Positions 49,209-60,900 of a stretch of 64,000 bases of DNA are shown here, piece by piece. Origin of the DNA: Ancylostoma caninum. Lineage: Eukaryota; Nematoda; Chromadorea; Rhabditida; Ancylostomatidae. The notes beneath the pieces are model-generated. The model ran no database searches. It saw only the letters and a list, made by a program, of their open reading frames with translations, and had not been told where the DNA came from. A program made the translations under genes and the position numbers. Numbering within the stretch: position 1 is the first letter of the stretch; every line of letters starts with the position of its first letter. Location of the stretch: positions 496,001-560,000 of the forward strand of contig JBAJFG010000015.1 of the NCBI GenBank assembly GCA_037903475.1, written 5' to 3'.

Positions 49209-52200
49209 CTAACTGGCCTCGTTCACAAGGTTCACGACCCAAATCTCTGACATTCGTATCATTTTCATCGGCGCACCCTGAAACACCCTAAATTCACCCT
49301 TGTGGGCGGGCATTTTAAGGAAGATTTTCCACCTGATACAGCGTTCCGGCTGACACGAACAGCTTGCCATGTCCATGTGGGAGATCATAAAGACCGTGAA
49401 AGTACGGCAATACCTGAGAAATTAGCGGCGCTAGCACATAGTATTGCCCGGCATGCGTGTGACCTGAAGAAAATTGGAAAGTATGGTCAATCTCTCTTAT
49501 GTCCGCGCTAAAAAACCTAACCTGACAGAACAACGTCAACCTTCTCCAGATCCTCTTTCGAGAATTCGAGTACGCTAGCCGGATTATGGGCCAGAACAAC
49601 TCGCGATGAACCGGCAGTACAGTTCTGCATAGCCACTGTTAGGTTCATGTTGTGGTTCTTGATACTGCAAAAATTGAACTTTAAGTAATATGTAGGACTG
49701 TACGAACATCCTCTTTCAAAAGCGGCGATAGTAAGTAATATGTAGGACTGTACGAACAGCCTCTTTCAAAAGCGGCGATAGTTGAGTATTCGTGTCCATC
49801 GTCTGCTTTTCTCTTTCGCCTTTCCAAACACCATACACTTTCCTTTGTTCTTCATTCTCCACTGTCTCCCTAACATCCTCGCAGATTTATGGACAACATG
49901 CGATGTTATAAGAAAGCTGTACTCGAATATTTCAATATATGGGAGCAGGAAGTGGTCTAAACTAACCCAGAATATCCACTTGAGATGTCATTCACGCCTA
50001 TCAAGCAAATTCTGTGGAACATTTCACATCTGAAAGAAATTGGATTAAGAAAGTTTGGAAATCTTATCTCTAACAAAAGGACTAGAACAAAACTGGAACG
50101 AGGCAGTAGATACAATACCACTCCAATCATTCTTGCATCACAGTATACTCCCCTCTGAAAAGCCGTGCCGCACCACCTTCGCGATGCGACGGACCAGCTG
50201 GGTGTTGTGTTTTTCGGGTGTTGCCGGTACTAATGTTTAGTATTGTTCCAATTTTAGCATATGTTCAGGAATGAACATACTAGTGTTTAGCGTATGTTTT
50301 CACCCGAGCATTTCCGAATGAAGAAAAAGACAGAGAGAAAACGGTGGAAAACAACCTACGACAACAACGGTATCCATCTGGTCAGTCGCGAAAGTATAAA
50401 GTTCAATAGTGCAGCATATGACAACTATAGACAGAACTTACTGGTTAGTAAGTACATGAATACGATGGCTAGCATACAGATTAAACCATTTCCTAGCATC
50501 ACCATAATAATACTCATGATTTCCAGTGACAAAGTACGTTGGGAATCTATGAGTCAAGATCCTGCAAAATAAGCAATGGAGAAGAGCTATCTTTGGACGA
50601 TCCATGGATCGGCGTCGTCTATACACAGAAAAATCTCAGATCAAAATCTCACATACCACAGAGGCGACATTCGGTTACCAATTTGCTCCACTGAACCATC
50701 AACTAAGTCTCCAACTAGTGCCACTGCGTCCACATCCAAACGGAAAAGAGCGTCCACAACCCTTTGAATCTGAAAAAAAGTGTCCCTCTCAGGATTAGAC
50801 AAGGAATAGCAGCTTCTCTACCCTTTCCACTCAGAAATTCGAATTAAATTTGGGCACCAACTGGTATTTGACATTTGAAAAATAGCCATGAGATGCAGAG
50901 GATTTGAGCAGAAAGATGCGAACGTGGAACTCGAATGTATTGAATGTGGACAGAGGAGTATATACTTACAGTGAGTGTCGGTGATAGTGCGTTTTTCGCG
51001 GAATCTGGATGCACGCGGCGCGATCGCTGGCTCTGCAACCTTCGCCGCGACAACGAACCATAAGGTTTTCTTGATAATCAGCTCAGTTTCTTGATAGTTA
51101 ACATTAAATGTGATGAAAAACTATCAAGGAAACCTTGATTTACTACTAAAACGGCAATTCCATGGCGAGCAGCACGGCTGTGTCGCTTGCATTCCGTATC
51201 CACCAAAAACGCACCGCGATCGACGTTTTGTACACAACTTTGAAGAAATACAGAAGGAAGAGGACAAAAAAACACACACAACCAGTGAATTAAAGAGAAA
51301 GAAACAGGTAAAGAAAGTGGAGCCTTCACCGAAGGGATAGATAGTTCGAAGAAAAAAACTGTTCAAAAAAGACTAATTGACCAAAGAAGCAAAACAGAAA
51401 CCGCAATTGATCTCAAAATTAAATGAAAACTGAAAACAAAACGGAACTCACCTGTGTACTATGAACACTGGCACCGGTATGGATATCAGATACAAGAGCG
51501 ATTCGAACACCACCGTCTGCTCCAGAGAAGTTCTACAAATTCAGGATTCTTGTTCCGTTTCATAGGACGAGAGGATGAGGACAGAATGAGTTGAAAGGCA
51601 CCTTGATTGGAATTGTGACCTCCTTGGTGACAATTTTATCGCTACTGAACCACATCAATGCAGACATCACCGCGGTTATGATGAGCAGAACTCTAATCGA
51701 TACATACTAGAGATTTAGGTTAAGTTACCAGGAATTCAACCAATGAGTTGTCTGGAATCCAAAATTTCACCTGATTTGATGTTTCCGATCAGAAACTACT
51801 CGACCGATATAACGGGTGCCGTGAATTTTCTCTACCAGGGAATTCGCCGCTGGTATTTTCTTAAATAAATGAATGAAGATGTCTGAGCTTTTCTAAAAGG
51901 AGAAAGTTAGTCCTGGAGAGGTATGCTCACATCTAAAAGCTGCATGAAACAGTTGATTAGAAAGAACCCAGCAACAAGTCCTAGGAGGTTCGTCCAAATA
52001 CCAGACAGTAATGCGCAAATGTCGAAGAAAAGTAGCTAAAACAGATGGTATTTGCGTTGGCTTGCAGGTAGGTACAAACTTTTTAAAAAGAAAAAAAAAA
52101 GAAAAATAATACTGTAAATAATAAAACTGTAAAAACTATGCTATAACACTAACCTGAAGCGTATAAGGAGCAAAATACAAGAAGTATACCATCTGTGAAA

Positions 52201-52843
52201 GGAACATGAACACAAGTAGCAATTTCGACGCCCTCTCACGGTCTCTCTGAATGTCAAGACAATATATAGATCTTTCGATGCGAAATCAGTAGTAATGGGA
52301 CAGCCGTATACTTCGGTACGGAAAAAAAATTGGCAAAAAATGTTAAATAGTACATAGGAGATCCCAATCTGAATTATTGCTTTGCTAGCAATAGTCCATT
52401 CAGATTCGACAACGAAGAAAAAATATTTCTACGACTCAGCAGATGAAAAATTACCGCGAGAAGACGTCGGTCACTCTTTACCAGCCCATTTTCATCTCGA
52501 TCGTAGTAAGCCATTAACTGACTGTATATAAAAATATTACATAGCACTAGGATACATTCCATTCGAATAACGGCCATAAAACGACGCCTGTTGCCTGCTT
52601 CGTATTCCGGTCCAGCTTTGACCTAAACAAAAGTATAAAGAAATGGAAATAAAAAGAAAAGCTAGAAGACCACATGAACCATGCTATTTGATAAATCCAA
52701 TGAAAACAAACAGAAACAAATTTGTGGTAAGAACGTACCCAACCTGCACTGAGCTTCGTTACTAGCAGAAAGACTAATATGAGAAGAAAAATAACACAAT
52801 TTCTAAACGACCAAAATCTATCGCTAAAGCTTTTCATTTCCAT
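49209..52843 (-). CDS. TMPPE-like transmembrane metallophosphoesterase
   Basis: Calcineurin-like phosphoesterase with an N-terminal membrane domain (like vertebrate TMPPE and bacterial YkuE/YaeI). Substrate unknown. Exons: 52739-52843, 52455-52622, 52154-52246, 51931-52035, 51771-51859, 51602-51692, 51452-51532, 50657-50769, 50442-50561, 49967-50029, 49522-49664, 49333-49463, 49209-49277; 456 residues, close to the vertebrate length. About five hydrophobic segments (in exons 1-4 and 6) precede the catalytic domain. All metal-binding motifs are present in order: LVSDIHTG, GDLVDG, GNHEYYYG, VLAHNP, SGHTHAGQ, then SAGTLYQ and GAPMKMIRMSEI. The start chosen follows a TTTTTAG acceptor by 8 bases; an ATG at 52879 in the same frame is an alternative. 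A 50 bp tandem duplication lies in intron 10. Confidence 0.92.
49682..49781 (+). repeat. Tandem duplication, 2 x 50 bp
   Basis: Two adjacent 50 bp units (TAAGTAATATGTAGGACTGT and onward) differing at one position within the alignable part, in an intron of the TMPPE-like gene. Confidence 0.9.
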
Positions 52844-54951
52844 GGAAGCTCCTAAAAATGACAAAAGTGTAAGGATCATCCCACTCTTGCAATAAGAAAT
52901 GAATCAGTGGGTTAGTACATATGAATTTCTTAGAAGTGTAATCTGGATGAGATAGCTAAGACTAGGACGGCAAAAATGTGGACGGAGAAGTAATTTTAGC
53001 AGTCTTTAGGTTACAACCAGCTGACAATCGCCAACGCCTAGCCAGCTATGAGTTGAAAACTGGGAATTCGCACCGAACTTTTTCGTCTTCACGAACGTGT
53101 TCCTGAGTTCTGTTTCCTGGCACCCGATATTATCTGAAGGAGCGATTCATGGCTCATTAATTGCTATATAAGCTGTTGCGTGTATATGAACAGTTGCTTA
53201 TCATTTAATTTGTTTTCCAGAAAACTTCGCAAGAAAAACGGCCAAACTTTTAAGCTTTTCTTTTTGATGTTGTATGACGTTAAGGGGAGTAAGATACAGT
53301 GTCAATTGGCAAGATCCATGAGAAAAAAACCGAACTCACTCGCTCCCTCTCTTATCACCAGTCTGAAGTCACTCTTAACATAGCCCAGACTTGCTAATGT
53401 CAGCCTATCATTTGTTCAAGAGGATAGAGCCTTCCTTGTAATAGCCTCAAAATTGCGGATGAACCAAAACTTTGCTGAGCCGTTATTTCAAGTCACAAAC
53501 GAGCTGCACTTCCTGAGACAGAAGTCAGTATATGTGAGGAAGGATGAATTTAGAAGTAAGGCGTTGCTGTGTCGTTTCTGGAGAACGTATGTTTTACCCC
53601 CCCCCCCCCCCCCCCCCAGACAGCTGAGGTTCCCAATTTGCCAGCTGCCATCGTTATAAGGTGTGGGAGATCAAGGGAAGAAAAAGAGAGTGGATCCCCT
53701 ATTTGTGATTTGCGAGGGAGAAACTTAGGATCTGGAACTTTTGATGATGAGAATGAAAAGTAAAAATCATGCAATCGACAACAGTGATAACAGGATTTAG
53801 TATAGTCTGTTTCACCGGGTATGTACGCAGTTGCGAAAATATTAGAGAAAGAGAAAACGCGAGAAATAGTGCCGTATTCGAAGAGACAGGCAAGAAATGC
53901 AGACCATAGGCACAAATACTCAACCATCGTCGGTTTTCAAACGGACTCTAGCTCCACTGAAAAATTTCCTCTACGACTTTACGTGTAACTATCACACCGT
54001 CACAGTCTTAACCTTACAGATGTGAGCTTAGGCTTCAGGGTTAAATAAACTCAGCAACATGGTTCCACTGTAACCTATTCAGTACGTGCTGCTCTTCGCA
54101 AACTCTACCGATGAAATTTGAGATCTGTGTAAATGAGCAGATCGTGGCAAGGTTGAAAAATTACAAGATGGATAAGAATTTACACGCATATCACGACCAG
54201 CCAGTATTCAAAACTTGAAACACGAACCTACAGGCGGTTAAGAAACGACTCTATGGGTGAAATCCTACGTGAAGAGCGCAGATGTCCTTTTGACAAGGTG
54301 CAAGCTTGTTGGTCCCAGTGCTTTATAGCTACCCGACATGTTAAAAAAATGATGTGGAAAGCATGTGGAACGCATGCGTTCAAGCGGTGCGATACCGAGT
54401 ACGCGGTGAATGGCCCGTAAACGAAGCTGAGAACTGACATCCAATAAGTATACCAGTGAATGAAGCAGCTGACATAAGCAAAGAGGTTCGTGTGAGCAGA
54501 AATTTCTCCTTTGTAGGACAACTGTCAAAACGTGTTCGTAACAATCGCAAAAGAAAGATCAGACCAAGATAACGGAATGAACAGACTAATATGAGAACAA
54601 AAAGAACGAAAGGCAACTCAGATAGTGAGTTCGATCTTCACGGTCTTTGAACACTTCTTCCGGGAGCAGGCAATAATCTTTATTTAAAGCTTGCACATCA
54701 CAAATGAGGAAAATTTGCAAACCTGGGCACAAATACCCATATCACAGACATCCTTGAACATCGGACTTGAAACCGAAATAATATCTCTGGCAAAGAAATA
54801 CAAAAAAAAACTTCCTAAGAATGATACTTGTAGCAACGCACCACATGTTCTCTACGATATTGCTTGCCTAATTTGGCTGACAAGGTCGATTCTGGAGTTA
54901 CTGACAAAATCGTCAGTAAATACCCATAAAATTACATCTTATGCATCACAC
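52844..54951. other. Spacer between TMPPE-like and SEC5 genes
   Basis: About 2.1 kb without a supported gene. Contains a 20-base poly-C run at about 53599-53618, a repeat segment at 53797-53950 shared with 45790-45945, and on the minus strand (54228-54616) hydrophobic overlapping ORFs without start or splice support. Confidence 0.45.
53797..53950. repeat. Dispersed repeat shared with 45790-45945
   Basis: Both copies run TATAGT(C/G)TGTTTCA, GCAGTTGCG.., TATTAGAG/AATTAGAG, GCCGTATTCG, AAGAAATGCA, ACTCAAC.ATCGTCG, with scattered differences. A third, shorter inverted match (GATAGTTGAGTATTCGTGTC) is at 49777-49797. Class not known. Confidence 0.6.
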
Positions 54952-57900
54952 TTATATACTAGACGTGTTCAAATCATCCTCAGCGCCTCCTTCCAGACTT
55001 TCCATCGCCATTCGCATCGATGCACGCATATTGTTCAAGCAACGTTGTAGCTTCCTGAAGAAGAAAAGCATTATGGTGAGGTAGAAAAGATAGACAAGTA
55101 AGCAACATAGGAGGGGTGTCCATTCCTATGTACAGTGGACGGCAATGGCTGTTTCCCATTTGCGGCTTCGAGAAGGACGTCGCGCAACCGCGCCGCGCGT
55201 GCGTTAACCGATGTTTTCTGCTGCCGTTATGCTATTTCTAGCAGCTTTTTTCCCCGATTTCAAGGATTTTTGAGCAAATCGGGAAGGAAAAGGCTTAGAA
55301 ATAGCATTCCGACAGCAGACGACACCGATCCCAGCGGTTGCGCGGCGTCCTTCTCGAGGCCGCAGATGGGCCACCGCCTTTGCCGTCCACTGTAAGTGTA
55401 GAAACAGGAAAGGAAATTAACCTTTCAAATTAACAGAGAAGAAAAATATGATTACAGGGAACTCCGGCGTAATTTCATTATACAGATCTGGAACGTAAAA
55501 CAAACAGTTCAGATCTGAGCGAAAATTTCCAAAAAAAGTGATCCTATCCGTGAATCAATAAACATTACTCTCCCATCACTCAAAAATAAAAGTCATCGAA
55601 AACTGATCTCCGAATATCTCTGCCTTGGCCGCTCTATTCTGAGAAGCCAATCAAACCCAAAGAAAGCAGAAATTCTACGCAAACCTACCGCTGATCGAGT
55701 TGTTCCACCAAACCAGCACGAAATGCATTGACGTGTGTCCTGAAATAATGAAAGGTTTGAATACAGTTTAAGAATACCCAGCTCAGAAAAAGCACCAGCC
55801 ACCAACCTGGTCTCCAGATTGGTGAAACCTCCAAGAGCCTGCTCCAAAGCACAGATGTCTATGACACGTTGGGTGGCCTCACGTTCTGAAGCGGGTTCAC
55901 GTGCCTCTAACTGATCGAGTAGATTGACAAAGGCGTTTTGCACAGTTGCCTAAACTCCGGGTGCAAACTGAACCAAAATCACAAAGGAAGAATGGACAAA
56001 GCTGGAGAAAATTGAATTCTGCACCTGTAGACATTCTGACGTCAGCTGAGGCGAACAAAGTTCAAGTTCTGCCTGTTGCAGCACACAACACATCATCATC
56101 TCCTTGGCATAGTCTGATACATCTAAATGGAATTAAATAAGCCATCGATTATCCTGACGAAATTATGAACTATTGCACACTAAAAACTAATAACAAACGC
56201 TCACCATCATCAGGGATGTACTCGTAATTAGCAGAATCAATCAGGGATGAAAATGCGCTACTTTTTATCATTATATAACAACGAACTAGCGTTTGTCTAT
56301 ATAACGACAATTTTGCCTTCGCCTTCTGAAAATAATGAATAGAAAAAACGATAAATGTGAGCATTCGGACAAAACAGAAGGGAAACAAACCTCGTGCACC
56401 TCATCCGCATACTTCACCCCGCAATCGAACATACGTTTATGAATGTTCTTCAATGCATTCTCCAAGATGAACTCCAGATTACATATACTAATGAGAAGCT
56501 TCTTCGTAGTCAGCTTAAGCACAAGGAACTGACAGCAGTCGACATGAAAAAAGCATAATGTCGCTTACATGCGACTTCTCGTCATCTTTGCGATTGAGGT
56601 CAAGGTCTTGAGGTTTTTTCAGATCTGCGCGGAGATTCAGCAGCCTAAAAAACAAGAATATTTCATTTCAGTGGCAAAGATAACTCACCACACAGCTCGT
56701 CTTCTGATAACTTTATCTTACAAGCGCAACAAATATAGAAATATAAGAGAACTTCAAGCATTCAAGCCTTCACGGACCATAACAGTTCGCTGCGGCGCTT
56801 CTCCCTGACTATCATGATCCATGAAAGTCCCCCCCCCTCTTTGTTACGCAGCTGTGTATTTTACTGGGTCTTAGGGGCCTCAACATTTGGAGTCCCTTAC
56901 AAGATGAAAGTCGAAAGATTATGGCTGAAAGTAATACAGACTCTAGAATAAATTTGAGTGTAATGCGGCATAAAACATAAAACCTGACGCGCATAAAAAC
57001 AGCGAGTTTTCCAACGAAATGTGGCAGTATTCAAGATACGACTAACGATGCAAGCAAACGAACTCATGAAAACTAGGAAAACAGAACTTGGGAGAAACTT
57101 CTCCACGTTGTGTGAACTGTGAGAGTAAGAGTGTCAGAGCGAGAGAAAAAGAAGAGAAAGACAAAGAGAGAGCCTTAATGATTGAATCTCGGCTGGCTTG
57201 GGAATATTTGTTGTGTTCATCAATGCAATTATCACCTGCTGTCCACTCCATTTACACGAAAAATCTCAGAATAAAAAGGCGGAACACGGCAAACCAGAGT
57301 TCTGAATCACTTGCGCATAAAAGAATTTCGCACTCTGATGTCAAAGATAGTATTTCTCAAGCTAGAGATTCTCTCCGAAAAACTTATCATTCGCTCGAAT
57401 CGTCAGTGGAAATACTGCGTTGCTTCATCATACACACATGTAAGCAAGTGAACTTCAGTCGATGAACTAGTACTGCTGTCACGCGGGAAAAAGAACTTAC
57501 TGGTGAGATAACGCGACATATGACAATATCTGACAGACTATTACTGTCGTCCTACTAGAACAACGGGCGACTCGGAACAGCGCCTGTCGAAGATGTATAT
57601 TAGTTGTTTAGCATTACAGCAGATGTGAAAAAAACCGCTTAGAAAAGGTTGCAGGCCATGCACGTTGTTGTGCTTTTAGAAAAAAAAACTCGTTATCACT
57701 CACCTATCGAAACAATGTCTAATCGCAGTTATCAGATGAACAAATATATCTACTAGAGTAGAACGGAATCGTTCGCGAGAGAACAAGCACGCTTCGCCAG
57801 GATAGCCTGTTGTGGCCAAAGCATCTCGTACGGCAGATAGGCAATCAAACACCTAAAGATGTAAACAATAAATGAAGAAAAAACCGGAGGAATTTGTAGA

Positions 57901-60900
57901 AACATACACAATTTCTTAAAACTCCAAAGTAATGAGCCGATCTGGGTGCGTTACTACTCTCCATAGTGATTACCGCATCCGAACCAGTTCCACGAAGAAA
58001 ACCTTACCACCATTAACTATTCCCAGAAATCCATGAGATATTAAATGTGTGCAAACCAAATTGCCAGGTTCACCAAAGTTGACATAATTTGGAAGACAAA
58101 AATCTAACGAAGAGCCAACTTGCACTCTTCCGGAAAAAATTTATTACAAGAAGATTTTACGATTCGGTGTCTCCCTATATGAAACTGTGCAGTACTATAT
58201 CGAATCCCAGGACTAATCGTGATCAGCAATGAGTTTTCAAAATAGCTGGAAAGTGTAAGACAATTGGAATAGAATTTAAATGAGACAGAAATGTTGGCTT
58301 CGGCTCTCGTTCCAAGAATGATATTCAACGTTGTTTTGGATCGGGAAGAAATCAGTAACACATTTACATGCCTCTACAAACAGAAAATGACAGAGTTGGA
58401 ATGCAGGTACGCACATGTACTGTGAATAATTAATTTCCGAGCAGCCCTTGGGAAGTACCATAAGAAAGAGAGCCTACCTCGTTCTCATAGAAATCTGGCA
58501 ACGCCGTCTTCGCTGCGATACTCGAGCTGAAGTCTTGCTTCCAGTTCTCTTTGGCTCCAAGTGCACAGATATCTTCATAATAAGATACATTCACACTTTG
58601 GACATAGAGTTGCGGTGAAATTGAATGAGATGAGAAACACTCACTCTCTACTCCTTTGTCGATCACATCAGAAACAACTTTCAGTCGCACCGTCATACAT
58701 AGTTCTATCAACGGCTGCACATGCGTGGTGGTGAACTGGGCTTCCAGCAATGACGATATGAAGGATCTGAGCTTAGTGCATTTGCAGAGCATCGTAATTT
58801 ATGGCAACATATGAATTGAAGAGGAAATACCTCAAAGTTTTCAAACTCTGCGTAAGGACTGTCCTATTCACGGGAGGAAGCATCTCGGGCCATCGTACGA
58901 ACTGAGCTTCATACCTTGAACAACAAACATAGTTGTCAGATGATAACCAAAACACACTGTAAGCTTCGTACCTTTTGATGACGTCATCTGGCAGTGCTTT
59001 GGGTACGAGTGCATTCAGAATCAACCATGATGATACATTGATCGTATTGATGAGCATTTGCTGAACAATGCCTGTATATCGCTATACAGAAATACTACGC
59101 CCCAAGGCAAAATATCAATTCCCGCGCATTGTGAGCTCGCGAAAAAAAACGCCTACGCATGATAATTTTCGCATGGAATTCTCCAGATAAAGGTATTCTT
59201 TCACAGGATTTACGACACCAGGTGGAAAAACAGATTGAAGTTTAAGAGAGACTTACGTTGATATCGTCCTGACGCTGCGTCCAACGCTCGTCATTGGTTG
59301 TGTATGTGTTGGAGAGCTTCCAGAACGACTGCAGCTTGTTCATCAATATCGAAACTAACGACGACACAAACAACTGCCGTTCATTCGTCTCCACCACTGA
59401 AATACAGATCTCACAGCGGCTACACAAATCTGCAAAAAAAAATCGCACTAACAGGCAAACCGATGATCCTGAGCTGTTTTCTCTGCTTCAAGCGCTGTAA
59501 AAAAAGAATATTTATTCAAATCACACATAGAAAAACTGGTGGTCAACAAACCCTTCTTGAAGTGTTCCTCTTGTAACTTCCACAAAATATCTTCAAGCCA
59601 ACAATGATATGCCGTGATACATTCCCATGTTGGATCAGAATCTGGCTCCAGAATCTGAAAAATTTAAAAAAGTCTAAAATCACTAGAAATAAAAGCGAAA
59701 ACTGGACAGATCGAGTAGGAAACCGGTGTTATACACATAAGTGAACATGATTAGAGTACGCTACAGTTCTCAAAACCAGAAGGAGTGCAAGCAAGTCGTT
59801 GAGAACTAAATTTATGGACTTTCGAGAAGAATTCGATAAAAACAACAGTATACTACTGTCCAAGTAATCAAACAAAAAACTATACGGAACACACTTTTGC
59901 ATAACAAGCGACTAACCTTCAGATACTTGATAAGTTTGCTCTGCTCCTCGAATGATGCCGACGTGTCTATCAATTTATGCTTCAATTCTTCCTTAAACCT
60001 ATCCATTTTAGCATCCAGATGAACCATAACTGCAAAACGAACAAGATTTAATTTAGAATAGCAAAAAAATGTTATTGGAACAAATCTATGAAATAGATTT
60101 GGTGTATTTTCCAATAAAAAAAGTACTGAAACATGCCTTCCTTGAACAGCGGTACTTCTGTGTCCTTGTAAAGAGATTTCGCCCTCATGTAATCGTTAAG
60201 AATTGTCAGATATTCACCCTAAAATTAGAAAATTTGTGGTATAGTGAGTCAACTAAAAAGCGAGCCATAATTCTCACCTTCTTCATATTGTCGTCAATAG
60301 TTTTAGAGAGGAAGAAGATAAATTTGAAACGAGTGAGCACAGAAAGGGCATTTCTCGTAGCATCGGCCCGATCTTTCCGCGACAGAACGTCTTTGAATAC
60401 GCTTTCTGCTTTGACTCTCGCTTCGGCAATCTAAAAGATATTACAAATGATAGAGCTACCTCTTTAAAAAAAAAAGCCAAACAAATCTCCTTTATGTGAA
60501 ATTCTGCAAAATTATAAAGATCCGCCCTAGATATTTGATCAAAAAGAGGAGAGATAACTAGTTCAACGAACTCGAAGTAGAAAAAAAAAACTTTGGAGAA
60601 ATGCTGTCGCTACACATGCATAGCATGCATTTCCATGTTAACATCAGCAAGTAGGACACTTATTTATCTATATTACGAGCGTACGTGTGCTCCTTTAGTA
60701 ACCGGTACGTCGGGGATAAGAAAAGCAAATAACAACGCAAGAAATAAGTTAGAAAAACAACAGCGCACATGGTAGACGGTGGATACGGACATGTTAGGAT
60801 TGCTATGAAAAATTTACATAATATTTTGAACTGATCCTGTTTAGCTGAAGCAGCTCTTAGTGTTGAAACATAGATGTGGGAATACAGAACCTGACAAAAG

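Noticed and set aside
54228..54616. Hydrophobic overlapping minus-strand ORFs suggesting a membrane receptor
   Set aside because: No ATG start, no consistent splice joins and no recognisable family motif.
57088..57465. 125-residue plus-strand ORF
   Set aside because: It lies in an intron of SEC5 on the opposite strand and has charged low-complexity composition without splice partners.
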